A DNA stretch of 64,000 bases from Gigaspora margarita (taxonomy: Eukaryota; Glomeromycota; Glomeromycetes; Diversisporales; Gigasporaceae), in NCBI GenBank assembly GCA_009809945.1, contig WTPW01000302.1, positions 168,788 to 232,787 of the forward strand, read 5' to 3'. The notes below the pieces were generated by a model. That model was given only the letters and a program-made list of their open reading frames with translations. It ran no database searches and had not been told where the DNA came from. This document shows positions 45,701 to 57,661 of this stretch, in pieces (the stretch's first letter is position 1; each line of letters begins with the position of its first letter). The translations under genes were made by a program, and so were the position numbers.

Positions 45701-47017
45701 TGATTGAGATAGTATTCAACTATTAATTAGACAATTTTTGAGAACCGATAGTATGGATGTTGAAGATGACACATGAAGAAACCATTTCGTCAGGCAACTT
45801 CAAATTGACGAAATGACGAATGACGGAACCTATGACGCATGACAAAACCAATGACGCATGACGAAACACATAATAAATAACAAAACCCATGATGATTTTG
45901 ATGAAGCATAAGACTGTTATTCATTTGTTTTCTAATAGAAATAAATTTGTCAATGTAAATTTAATTTTTTGGTCATTATTATATCTACCCAGTTTCTATC
46001 TTTTTGACATATCGATCCGACATTGCCTGATGATTTGCGATAAGTATTCTACGAATTGGCAGTGACATAGTATTTTATCATTATGCATTTTTTATGTTTT
46101 TATTTTGGCATAGTTTAACCCTCAACGAGGGTTATAGACTCTCAGCGAGTGTATGAAACCCTCAGCGAGTGAATTAAACATCTAACGAGTGATTTACAGT
46201 ACGAATTAAAGACATTGAGGGTATGGTTTTAGTTTGCGAAGGAAATAACGGATGTTCATAGCATTATTAATGGGTCAAGAAATCATGTGTTCGGACGATC
46301 CTTGTTGTTGCTAATGAAATACTGGTAATAAAAAAATCATCTGTTTAGATTCAATGTAAAGTTGCATCAGGGGTTTTGTCAAGTGTCAGGAGTTTCGTCA
46401 AGCGGCAGGGGTTTCGTTAAGAGTCGGGGTTTATCAATCGTCAAGGGTTTAGTCTGACTTAAACCCTTGTTCATCGCAAAATTAGTAATTATTGTATTTA
46501 CAAATCGGAATAAAAATAAAAAAAATGAATACAATAGATCAATGAAAGGATAAAACAATCTATGACATTCCCAATTTTTGGTTCTTCTTTTCAGAATTTA
46601 CTACAAACCAACAGAACACAAAAATATGCCTTTTATATTTGCGGTGAAGTTTTTTAGCATGGATAATAAAGTAATTATTCGTCATGATGATTTTATCTTG
46701 AAAATCTATAGTGTATAAAGAGTGAAATACTTGAACAACTATTTATCTTAATCAATCAATGAAAATTTTCAGCCAATAAGCGCAATTATATGATAAAAAA
46801 AATGGGTGTTTGGGCCTCATCACTTGTTGACTAGAATGATAAATACTCTTAATCAGTTAAATGAACTTCCACTAATAAATTTTTTTGCTGACGAATTAAA
46901 CTTCTATCACGTGTTTTATTCATTGGAATAATCAAATTGATTCATTAAACTAGTTTTTTACTAATAGAAATTTACCCCAGACCTGTTCATACAGATTGAT
47001 TAAGGTGCTTGAGAACA
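45666..47017. mobile_element. 1.35-kb element with 19-bp tandem arms (GACGAAACC)
   Basis: TGTTCTCAAGCA at the left and TGCTTGAGAACA at the right are the ends. The forward array is 45800-45900 (GACGCATGACAAAACCAAT-type units). The complementary array is 46360-46450 (TTTCGTCAAG). Between them is an AACCCTCAGCGAGTG array (46118-46200). TSD unclear. Relative of 47071-48710. Confidence 0.6.
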
Positions 47018-47070
47018 TTCTAAGACTGATCCCTGTATAAATTAGTGTAAAAGTGGCAGTACTCAAAAAT

Positions 47071-48710
47071 AGTGTTCTCAAATGGCAAAACATTTAATAG
47101 TCTTTTGAACTTAGAAGACTCAGATATCAATTTAATTTATTTAGTTATAAAGTTTCTTATGCAAGCTAACAATATACAATATTATTAGTTATATTACTTA
47201 TAATGATGCCTGGCAAAACTATTTTTACAATAATGAACGGTTTCATCTGATGAAACCTCTGGCAATTGATGAAACCTCTAGTGATTGACAAATCCCTTGA
47301 TGACTGACAAAACCCTAACGATTGATGAAACTATGACAATTGACAAAAAGGCTATGCAAATTTTTTTGATAAATTTTTTTTTTTGAATTCTATGAATCTG
47401 TAGAATTTAAATAAACAAAAATTCATTGAATTTGGCTTAGTGGTGTCAAGATATCATTGCTTAAAAGTCAGAACAATTTTGATGTAGCCTTTATTTTGAT
47501 AGATGTTTTGAATTTTTTAAAACTTTGAGCAATGGAATCTCGACAACCACAAAGCCAATTTTAATGAACTTTTTTTTATTTGAATTCTACAGATTTGTAA
47601 AATGCAAATTAAAAAAAAAGACTATCGAATTTGGCTTGGTGGTTGTGAAGACCCATCATCATTTGAATAAGAAAAATTTTAATTTGGTAGTAGGAGCTGG
47701 TGGGTCAAGATATTATTGCTCAAAGTTTTAAAAAATTCAAAACATCTATCAAAATAAAACTGCATTATAATTTTTTTTAAACTTTGAGCAATGATATCTT
47801 GATAACCATCAAATTAATTTTGATAAATTCTTTATTTAAATTCTATGAACTTGTAAAATTCAAATAAAAAAGTTTATCAAATTTGGCATAGAAGATGTTG
47901 AGATATCATCACTCAAATATAAAAGATTTGCTATTTATTACTACTGGTAATTATTACCAGTATTGCTATAGCCTTTATTTTGATTAGTCAGTTTGAATTT
48001 TGAGAAATAGTATCTAGACAACCATCAAGCCAAGCCAAATTCAATAAAATTTTTTTTATTTAAATTCTATGAATATGTAGAAATTTAAATAAAAAAATGT
48101 TTATTAAATTAGATTTGGTAGCTGTCAAAATATTGTTACTCAAAGTTTAAGAAATTTAAAAAATTTTGGAAGTATAAAAATTTTATTTTTTAATTTTTTT
48201 TAATTCATTAAACTAATTTTAATCTTTTTAATACAACTTTATTTAAATATTTTAAACATTTATAGTATAAATTGCATTATATTTTGTACTAGCTGAAAAT
48301 TTTATTATCCAACTACTTTTTTTTTATTACAATTTTATTACAAAATTTTATTGTGTGTTCTACTATTTTTCAAACTAGCTATAATAAAATTTCACATTTT
48401 TTTTTGTTTTTAAATTTGTTCTTGTTATACAAAATCTTGTAATTCTATTGGTTTGATATATAATTTTGAGATCAGAAGTGATCTTTAGCCCAGAAATTCT
48501 TAGGTTTTATCAATTGTTATAGGTTTCATCAATTGTCATAGGTTTCATCAATCACTATAGGTTTCATTAATCATCAATTTGTTATTTGGAAGTTACTTGA
48601 CAAAATAGTTTCATCAATCTTACTAATGAGAGTTTTATTACTCATCAGAACCATTAATTACTTAGTTAAAGAATTGGTAATTTAGTCATTTAAAGTTATC
48701 AGAGAACACT
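47071..48710. mobile_element. 1640-bp element with 19-bp tandem arms (GATGAAACC)
   Basis: AGTGTTCTC and GAGAACACT ends. (A/G)CTCAAAAAT lies on both sides (47061-47070, 48711-48720), 9 of 10 identical. Left arm 47240-47345: GATGAAACCTCTGGCAATT-type units of 19 bp; right arm 48495-48640 is the complement (AGGTTTCATCAATTGT). The loop is an array of palindromes (47376-48140). No ORF. Confidence 0.75.
47376..48140 (+). repeat. Array of four palindromic units
   Basis: Each unit runs from a GATATCTTGACAACCA-type arm through TTTATTTGAATTCTATGAA and back via TTTGGCTTGGTGGTTGTC. Units lie near 47376, 47525, 47785 and 47995. Each can fold into a hairpin of 60-70 bp. Confidence 0.65.
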
Positions 48711-49713
48711 GCTCAAAAATAATTATATAACCTAAAGATGTATAATATGTCATAAAGTCTATGTATCTGAGAGAATTATATATAAGCTAAAGTGGAATTA
48801 CACAATTGTTATCATGTATAAATTAGCCCTATGTTGAGCTCAATAAAGCCTAATTTTGATTTGAGCTTAATTAATACATGGGATCTTTGCTAGAAAAATC
48901 ACTTTTTGATATTTTCTAATAGGGCTATTCAGAAAGATACCAGTTTTTATTTGTATACAAATTATTTTTTGACTTTATTGATTTGAAAGTTTATTGGATG
49001 CATCATTAAATTAATAAAGACAAAAGATGATTTATATTTATATAAGAACTAGTATGTTTTAAATTTGTCTGATATTATCCAATCAGAAAATATCAAAGGA
49101 TAATTTTCCTAGTAAAAATCCTATCTAGAAAGTGTTTGTTAATCCTGTGCTATTAGCTATAAAGTCTCATCCATTTATTATTGCTTATTGTTATTTTGTT
49201 ATTCTGTTTAAGAGTTTCTATATAAACATTGCTATTATTGTTTTATAATTGTATTTTTTGAAGTAAAAAACTAAATTTCTAATTTGGTATTGCTTTCCAA
49301 ATTCTATAGTTACACCAAGTAGGTTTGGTAACAAATGCTACAATTTATATTTTCTTATATAGCTAAAAGTAAAATTAGAAAAATGGATTATTATTAAATA
49401 TAATAAAAAATATTCATTAAATATTTTAGATATTTGCCATTACTTTCAAAATTAAGTACACCAATAATAAGCATTATGTCAAGTTTAACCTTTGTATTAA
49501 TGGGCATATATAAAAACATATATTAAAATAATATAATTATATATGAAGCTTCTTTAGCATAAATAGACAAATTCCAACAATTATGACATTCAAATCAAAC
49601 TTAAGAATAGGGTATAAATAGATTATTCTTTATATGATCTATATGATATATTGAATTTTTATATAGTAAATAAAAAAATGGTTCTAATAAACTTTTTTGG
49701 AGAGATCCCAATT
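48711..49713. other. Intergenic with one 241-bp MITE
   Basis: 48881-49121 has ends GGATCTTTGCTAGAAAAATC and (reverse complement) GGATTTTTACTAGGAAAATT, each followed by TTTGATATTTTCT; TSD unclear. The rest is AT-rich without genes. Confidence 0.55.
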
Positions 49714-49727
49714 TTGCAACGCCTAAT

Positions 49728-50125
49728 TTGCTAACATCTATTTCACTGAAGCCTATTTAACTGATAGCTTACTTTTCTGACAATGCATTTTACCAACAGT
49801 CCATTTCACTAACAGCCTATTTCCCAGATTTCACTTCTCTGACAGCCTATTTCCCTAACAGTTCATTTTATTGGCAACCTTTGGCCTGATTTGGGTTAGG
49901 GTTGGTCTGCTTTGTAGTTAGTAATGGCTAGAGATAGATTGTGAAATAAAAAAGAATTGTTGGCAAAATAAACTGTTGGAAAAACAGATTGTCAAGGAAG
50001 TAAAATCAGTGAAATAGCTGCTGGGGAAATAGAATGTTAGCAAAATGTATTGTCAGAGAAGTGGGCTATTAATGAAATGGCCATTAGTGAAATAGGTGTC
50101 AGTAAATTAGGTATCAGCAAAGTTT
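49728..50125. mobile_element. Foldback with 16-bp tandem arms
   Basis: Left arm 49728-49885: about nine units of CTATTTCACTAACAGC type, 15-16 bp period. Right arm 49936-50120: complementary units such as GTGAAATAG and ATTGTCAGAGAAGTGG. A 50-bp loop separates them. The outer ends (CCTAATTTGCTAACATC / complement of GGTATCAGC) match but no TSD was found. Confidence 0.65.
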
Positions 50126-50177
50126 ACCAAATCCAATTTTTTGAGCAAATATATTTGTCACTAGCAGTAACAATCGT

Positions 50178-50410
50178 GGGTTGCAATTGACCAATTATAT
50201 TATGAATGTTTGTGTATTCTAAAAGTGAAGAAAACATTAAAATTTTGCAAAATTTGCAATATCACAAATATTTACATATAAAATTACTATTTGCAAAAAC
50301 CTCCTTGTAAAATTTTACTACTAACTCAACACTAACTCTAATTCTAACAACAATTAAATTTATTATTTGTTTTGATTTTATAACATGATCTGGTTGGTCA
50401 ATTGCAACCC
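50178..50410. mobile_element. 233-bp MITE with GGGTTGCAATTGACC ends
   Basis: GGGTTGCAATTGACCAATTA and (reverse complement) GGGTTGCAATTGACCAACCA. Interior TTGTAAAATTTTACTACTAA plus CTAACTCTAATTCTAAC is the module shared with other MITEs (52790, 57662, 25580). Confidence 0.7.
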
Positions 50411-50995
50411 AGTAACTATTATACTAGCAACAACTAGATATTTTAAACTTTTAATATCTTAACCAATTTGTATCAATTTATATAACATATAGTTTAAAAC
50501 AGTTTGTTTATAAAATACATTGTTTAAAAAAATTAACTTTACATATAACTAAAATTTCCTGAACACTAAATGTTTTACTAGTAGTACAAAGAAATACTAA
50601 TTCTAATTGGTCAAACCATATGATGTTTAGATATAGTTTATATTATATCATATAATATTGTTTATACAAAGTTGATCTACAATCTATTTTATATGAATTT
50701 GGAAATAGTTATACTCTACTTTAAATTAGCAATTACAAACTAGATATTTGTAATCATTTAATTTGTATGAAATAAATATTTAAGTTAACAATTATAAATT
50801 AGAGTTAAAAATTTAGTTAAAAATATAAATTAAAATCAAATATCCAACTTATATTAGCTTATACAAATTAATTAAGTTTCAAACTTTATTTTAATATATT
50901 ATTTTTTAAAAAAATTTATATATAAAACTATATTATATAATACTTTGTCAAGCAATAGTATATTTATATATATATATATTTTTTTTTTACTCTTA
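50411..50995. other. AT-rich intergenic DNA
   Basis: Nothing recognised; a TA-rich microsatellite is at 50960-50980. Confidence 0.35.
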
Positions 50996-51950
50996 GGCAG
51001 TCTCGTAGATGATCTTTATTAAAATACTTGTAAATTTCAGGAAATACAAAGTTGATTTCTAATCTAGCGAACCCTACATCATACTGATCCTTTTGTTTCA
51101 AGAATACAATATGCAACCTGCTGCACTAGTACTGCAGCAAAATGCTAAAACAAACTAGGAGTTTGAAGTCAAACTCAAGAGCATTGTCAAATAGCCTAAT
51201 TTTTAAACCTTCTTCTCCAAGCTTCTCAAGTAAAGGAATTCTAGTAAAAAAAACAGATATATAGAAAAAAAAGATGAAAGTAAATAAGGATAATCTAAAC
51301 TACCTAAATAAATACCAAAATAGACAAAGTAAAAAAAAAAGGAATGAAGAAAAAGGCAAAAATTAAACTGTGTGATAGCACTAATTTCACCTGGTTTCAA
51401 GTATAAAATTTATATAATACTATGCAGTAAAATACCAAGTACTATATTTATAGCAAAAAACATATGCAAAAAAGCTGATAAAAAAAAAAGAAAAGAAAAG
51501 AAAAACTATAGCTAAAAGAATATTCTAGAAGAAAATTTCAATTCGGGTTTATCTCTAACTTATCGATGTTCTAAATTTTACTTGTGACTTGATCCAATTC
51601 AGAAGCTGCATTCCCAAAATGGAAGTGTAAACAATGTCAATCTTTTGGAGGGGGTAAACCAAATTGCCCACTTTGTCAAAATTTTGAAAAGCCAAAGGAG
51701 CACTAAGAAAAGTACCAAAACTGAAAGGATTTTGAAAAAGTTATGCTATACAAAATAATATATCTAACCAAGTATTTACTTCTGTTTTTATGTTCATAAA
51801 TCTTGACAAAGCTCTAGATTATTGTACCTACTACTTCTTTGCTTGGTAGTAATAGAAACTTCTGCTTGGAGGCCTCTTCCATAAGGTTTCAATTTTTTTA
51901 ACTCTATTTCAGCTACAACTAAGCATATAATGATTAGCTTTGAGTCCTAG
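50996..51950 (-). mobile_element. Degenerate element related to 35762-37312
   Basis: Purine-rich tract (51470-51510), ATATAATACTATGCAG and TCTTTTGGAGGGGGTAAACC parallel the interior of 35762-37312. On the plus strand 51611-51705 encodes FPKWKCKQCQSFGGGKPNCP followed by LC, a CxxC...CxxC zinc-ribbon-like pattern ending in a stop, upstream frame broken. It may be the remnant of a transposon-encoded protein. Neither end is resolved. Confidence 0.4.
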
Positions 51951-52789
51951 CTGTTACTAGTAAAGTTTTGTTGCATATTAAATATGTTAATTTTATAGTT
52001 TCGTAGATTAGAGTTCTTGAAAATTTTGGTACAAAGGATCATTAAGTATTTTTTATATATTGTACATTGTATAAAACTATTATATATATATATTATTCTT
52101 ATATCATATTACATATACTGGTAATATTTATTTATTTTATATTTCAAACTGATACTTGTATTAAGTCTCAATAAAGTTCTGCAATTTGATTTGATTTTTA
52201 AATATTTGAAACAAATATTTGATTTATATTTAACTTGATAAATTCAAATATAATCAAATTTGATTTGATTTAACAAATATTTGCTTTGATTTGACAATTA
52301 CTATTAAAAATTCAAATTCAAATCAAAATCAAATTCAAATAATTGAATTCAATCAAATTCAAATCTAAGTCAATTTGATTTAATCAAATTCAAATTAAAT
52401 TAATATTTAATTAATTTCAATTTGAAAAACTCTAATTCTTAATAATATTGTTTGATCAAAATTAACAGATTGTCTAAAATATATATATGCTCTGACTCTA
52501 AAAGAATTTAATAATAATCTAAATTCAATTTTGCCTTAATTCTCTCTAATCTTAAATATTATAGCTTATCTAAAGAATGCTTTTAGATATTTTAAAATAC
52601 AATTTTTTAATAATTAATGAGTATCTATAGGCTGTACTAAAATACTTAATACAAATTTTTATTTATAGTAAAATTCAAATTTTTAATATGAAATTTGATA
52701 ATATTTTTTTTAATATAAAATATTTATAAAAGGATTATATAAAATATACTACTATGGTAATATATTACTACTCTAATCAACTAATTAGA
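51951..52789. other. AT-rich intergenic DNA
   Basis: 52195-52430 is a dense run of CAAATTCAAATC-type short repeats (like the TTTGAGTTTGA arms but more degenerate). No gene. Confidence 0.4.
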
Positions 52790-53037
52790 CTGCAGGATCA
52801 GGTGTAATGTGAAATTGAAGCAATTATGTTTTTTTTCAAAAATTGACCATAATATAAAATTTTGCCTATGAAACCATCTCTTGTGCTCTAACAAAAAAAA
52901 TTACAATATTTTGGGTTAGAACCTCTTTGCTAAAACATGCTATTCTAACTCTAACCTAACCCTCACCTTAGCCCTAAACTAATTAATTGATTTATTGTTT
53001 TGATTTCATATTACACCAGATCTTATATAGCATGCAA
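52790..53037. mobile_element. About 250-bp MITE, GATCAGGTGTAAT ends
   Basis: GGATCAGGTGTAATGTGAAA and (reverse complement) AGATCTGGTGTAATATGAAA. Interior has CTAACTCTAACCTAACCCTC. TSD unresolved. Confidence 0.6.
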
Positions 53038-53177
53038 TCATCACTATAGTAGCATTTTACTAAATTTTTATAAAAATTAAATTTATAAAATATTTTTAAT
53101 ATTTTATAAAAAAATTATAACAAACCTAATTTTTTAATAAAATCTTTTTTAAAAAAAGCTTAAAAATTTAAATTAAT

Positions 53178-54099
53178 AAGAGTATGGTGACTTAGAGAAG
53201 TTGTAAGTTGTTACCCCAAGTGGCAAATCTAGGGTTCAAATTCTACTGGATGCTTTGAAAAATAGACCTGCGTTCTAGTAACTGTTTTTCATCAATTGGT
53301 TGGGTACACTACCTGTAGTCCTTGGTACACCATCTCAAATGGGAGCCTTCAGGCACACAAATTTCAAGGAACTAGAGAAATGGAAACCCCTTTGGCAAGC
53401 CTGAGCAGGGAGGTAGCAAAGATATTTGACGGTACTACAAAAGCTAAAATATCAGAAACCAGAGCTAGAGAATCAGATAACAAGAGCCTTGAGGAGGGGT
53501 CCACCAACCTGGCTGCCAAAGTCACACCAGAGAAAAAGGACCTATGTTCTGGCAGTATGTACCAAAGGAAGAAAGCCATATTGACCCTTCTGGGCTAACT
53601 GGTTTGGAAGTTTGTGGATCCGGTGTAAGAACCAGTAGGATGGTAGAGGTAGGTGCTAGGATCAGAGTGAACATTGCAAGAGCAGAAGTAGGTAATGGTA
53701 AAAAGTTACCAAAGCATAAGTAATATTTGTGTGGGACAGAAACTGCTCTACTGAGTGTTCTGTGAGGATAAACTAGTCCTAAGGAGATTCTGTAATATAT
53801 CTGGGATTGCCCTTGACTAACTTATACAATGAAGAACTGTACCAGTGATACAAGAAGGCTAGCAGAAAGAGCAGGAACTAGAGGGTTTAAATAGATAACC
53901 CTCTAATTGGGTTGCAGATATGGCAACTAGTGTAGAACCTTTGGGCAGACTACTTAAATTAAACAACCAAAAGTTGTATATGTGGCTAGTTGTACTCTCA
54001 TCTATGTAACAAATACCTGGGTGCCCCTAGAGGCACTCAGGGTCTGATTTACTTGAATAAAAGCCTTTCCCCAGAGCGAAAACTTTGACATAAAAAAAA
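53178..54099 (+). mobile_element. Complete 922-bp retroposon with tRNA-like head
   Basis: The head has GGTGACTTAGAGAAGTTG (A-box-like) and GGGTTCAAATTC (B box), 45 bases apart. The body is clearly less AT-rich than its surroundings. The tail TTGGGTTGCAGATATGGCAA...GCCTTTCCCCAGAGCG is shared with 9973-10165 and 30301-30445. It ends in A(10) and is bracketed by AATTTAAATTAAT (53165-53177, 54100-54112), 13 of 13 identical. A 100-codon frame (53296-53598, starting MVGYTTCSPW) is open inside; I do not recognise it and no reverse transcriptase is present. This is the reference copy for the family here. Confidence 0.8.
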
Positions 54100-54112
54100 A
54101 ATTTAAATTAAT

Positions 54113-54496
54113 TTAAAATTACTTAAATTATATGGGTCTATTTATAGAATTGCTAATATTCTTAATTTATTAGACCATTTAAGATAATTTAGCTACCAAA
54201 ATATTTATTTTAGTAAGTGGTTCTAATAAGCCCAAGCTCATTAAAATCCAATTACAGATTCTCAATAATAATCAAGTTTTGTGCAATTTTAACAGTACTT
54301 TTTAGAATTACTATATAAATGCTTTTAATAATGAATAAATTTGATCTATTAATCTGTTTTGGATGATTTAGCTACCAAAAATAATCATCTTGATGAGATG
54401 ATTCCAACAAGTCCAAAATTATTTAATCCTAATTACAGAATTTACAGAATTTGATAGAGTATAGATAAGATTTTCTGAGTCACATAAACTCTAACT
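54113..54496. other. Intergenic, duplicated AATTTAGCTACCAAA phrase
   Basis: GATAATTTAGCTACCAAA with a following CCCAAGCTCATTAAAATCC-like stretch recurs at 54180 and 54365. A similar phrase (CAATACCAAAATCTTC...GAGCCCAAAATTG) lies at 23080-23160. No gene. Confidence 0.4.
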
Positions 54497-55645
54497 AGGA
54501 CCCCTAAATACTAATATTATATATATAGATAGCCTTTGTCTTTAAACTTCATATAAGTGTACACTTAAATTTTATTATAAAATGTACACAAACATTAAAA
54601 CAATAGTTTAAGTATACAATATACCTTTAAATAATAATTTTAAATTTATAATTAAGTGTACAATATAGTTTAAATTAAAAATAAATTAATGTACGATAAA
54701 GATATAATAAATGTTTAAAATTAAATTATTTTAAAAAAAGTAAAAGTTAATAAATTATATTTATGTTTTAAAATTTCTAGTAATTGAAATTGGCAATGTT
54801 CAATTTTATACAATGTTGTAATCCACAAAAGTTTATCTTTTTGTGAAGCAACAATAATATATTACTAATTTGAAATTAGATTTCAAATCATTAATGCATT
54901 TGTATAACTTATTAAATATTGGTCAAAATTTGAGATATAAACTTGATAATCACACTTTTTGTAAAATCTTTATAATATGTTAATGTGTTAGCACATATGC
55001 ATATTAAAGTGTTAAGCAGTATCATTATTAATAGCACATAGCATGTTAAATAGCATGTTAATGTGCTAGATAATACATTAATGTATCAAATATTAAATCA
55101 AAATGTATATAAAAGAATGAATTTGACTTCAATAAAAGTGATACATATAGAAAAGTTGCTTTTGATTTTATTTAAGGAAAATAAGAAAGTATTTACTATA
55201 GTGCTAAAGAAAAATTTATTCAAGTAAATCAGAAACTTATTGTAGCATATATATTCTCCCTACAGTTCATACCAATTATTAAAATACTTAAGTAAACAAT
55301 ATTGATATTGTTCTAGAATCAACTTAAAGACAGGTATATAAAGTTGATACTTGAATTATGCACAATAAATAAATATTGCTACTATTATTAATTTTACTAG
55401 TTTTTATTAGGGTTTTGTATGTTATGCATATTATTTTATATATTATATACGACAAACTATTCTTGTACAATAAGTAACTGTACGACATTTCTTTTTTGAT
55501 ATTATTAATTAAGTGTACATTAAAGGTTGAGCTAAGTTGTTATTAAAAAAATAAGATTTGTGTAACTGTATCTGGTATGATAAATATTTTAAAAAATTTA
55601 GTATAAGTGTACTACAACCATTTTATGCATATATTCAGGGGTCCT
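54497..55645. mobile_element. 1149-bp AGGACCCC-end element, TSD CTCTAACT
   Basis: AGGACCCCTAAATACTAATA and (reverse complement) AGGACCCCTGAATATATG; perfect 8-bp TSD (54489-54496, 55646-55653). Inner AAGTGTACA motifs repeat near both ends (54555, 54650, 55505, 55605). Same termini and TSD length as the 180-bp MITEs, so possibly a longer relative. No transposase. Confidence 0.8.
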
Positions 55646-55653
55646 CTCTAACT

Positions 55654-56297
55654 CTCTAACCCTACTCCAGACAATTGTTATATTACTGTATTAGTGTTAA
55701 TTATATATGTGTATCTAGATAATCTTTTTTATTTTTATTTTTTTTGTATTTGCAAATTTTTTTAGGCTTTTTTTTTTAGATTATGGTTAATGATTTAATT
55801 TTGCTATAGTTAGAGTTGTCATTAATAGAGCTATTATTAATGGAGTGATCATAAGTTTTGTATTACTATTATAGGTGAGTTGTTAATTTTTTTTGGTTTC
55901 ACTATCTCTACTTTTTATCTTTTCTTTACATAGTTATTGTTAATTTTAGTTTCATGCTACTGCCGTAGTAGGAATCATATAATATATTGTCTTGGAATGA
56001 ATTTTGTTGTTTCTCCACTTTTTTTTCTATAATCATTGGTTTCAGTTTCATGCTATCCATTTTGGTGCTGCAATTATAGTAGGTAACACATTATTTGTAT
56101 TGCCTTTGGGTAGATTTTATTACTTGATTTGCTTTTGGTATCACTGGTATTTTTTATTTGTTACATGTTTAGCTTTTTCAATTTTTTGTAGTTGTTATTT
56201 CATGTGCCATTATAAATGAGTACTGCTATTATTCATATTGCATTTGTGGTGTCCATTTTGACATAATTGGAGGTATCATTGCTCATAACATGCTTTT
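55654..56297. other. T-rich intergenic DNA
   Basis: Open frames (56004-56219) are Phe-rich by composition only. No gene. Confidence 0.35.
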
Positions 56298-56435
56298 TGT
56301 AGGGTTAGAGTGAATTGGTTGTTAGAGTTAGGATAAGTTAGTTGGTAGGGTTAGAGTAAGTTAGTTAGTAGGTTAGGGTAAGTTAGTTGGTAGACTAGAG
56401 TAAGTTAGTTGGTATTAGTTGGTTAGGCTGTTCTC
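56298..56435 (+). repeat. GTTAGAGTAAGTTAGTTG tandem repeat
   Basis: About six units of 22-28 bp built on GGTTAGAGTAAGTTAGTTGG. Confidence 0.7.
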
Positions 56436-57192
56436 TTATATTTGTTTATTTTAGTTTGTGATGAAATAATTTACTAAAATAAGAGCTTCTAAAGTATTTT
56501 TGTTCATTGTGCCTAGTTTTGTAATTTTTCTAATATTGTTCTAATTATTATTTTTCTAAAAATAAAAAAAATAGTTTAAATAAATAATTAAATAAATAAA
56601 ATAAATTATAACAAATTAAAAAAAAAATAATTAAATAAAAATTTAAAAAAAATTAAAATTGAACAAATTTTAAAAAACAAGATTAATCAAAACAATTTTA
56701 AAATATTATACCAAAATTTTCATGCAAATGAAAACCACAATTTGCTAAAGTAAGAAGAAGAAGTACTATAATGTAATAGCTTTATAAAGGTCAACAAAGT
56801 TGTTTCTTACTTCTGGCTTGGGAACTCCCTCATATATTTGGCATACAAACCAAAAGCATTAGTGTACAAATAACTGGCAAGAGGAGGCATCTTTATATAC
56901 AAAATTTTGGAAAAAGAAGTCTTTCATCAATGAAGTCCTTTGTATATAGCTTACAAGGAGAACAGCAAATGAGTTTTTCAATATACTTATTAGTATTAGA
57001 GTTAGATTAGGTTAAAAATAGGATTAAATTTATAGTATAATCATAAGAAGAATATTTTTGTTAGTAACATGATAGAGGTTATTCTACTAAAATTTTGAGA
57101 TAGTATAAAGTAGGTGAGTAATATCAATTATCATTCTGAGTAAGTAATAAATTTACTCTTTATATAAAACTTTTTTTTATTGAGATAATTTA
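56436..57192. other. Intergenic; piece related to 35762-37312
   Basis: 56785-56900 is the complement of 36985-37095 (TTTATAAAGGTCAACA, CATATATTTGGCATAC), so it is a fragment of that element family. The rest is AT-rich. Confidence 0.45.
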
Positions 57193-57428
57193 CTTTGGGC
57201 TCTTAAGCAAAGTTGTTTAGCATGTAATTTTACTTATTTTTGTTGTCAAAATGCACTTTCTCAAACCTTTTACAAATAAAAAATGGGTTAATTAGAAAAA
57301 AATTTTTAAAGAAAATTTTTTCTAACTTTAATATTATTTTTTACTTAGTAAAAGGTTCAAAAAAAAGCATTTTGACAATAAATACAAATAAAATTATATA
57401 ATGAACAAGTTTGCATATGAGCTTAAAG
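57193..57428. mobile_element. 236-bp palindromic MITE, TSD TA
   Basis: CTTTGGGCTCTTAAGCAAAG and (reverse complement) CTTTAAGCTCATATGCAAAC with TA outside (57191-57192, 57429-57430). Inner CATTTTGACAA / complement arms continue the hairpin. Confidence 0.65.
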
Positions 57429-57661
57429 TAGGTTACCAGAACTTTAAAAAACTTTAATATAACTTAGATATAGGTAAGTTGGTAGAAAAAGAACCAAATT
57501 TTTTCTAAATAAAAGTTTTTTTGACTTTAAATTTAAATATCTTGACAAATATCTTAATAAATTTAATATATTTTTTTTTATTTTAATTCAATATAATTTC
57601 AAGATTAAAATAAAAAATTTTTAGCATATTTGATTAAGAGTAAATTTATTTATTGCCTCAT

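Noticed and set aside
53296-53598. 100-codon frame as a conserved gene
   Set aside because: Lies wholly inside an A-tailed, TSD-flanked retroposon, has no recognised domain and has a competing minus frame.
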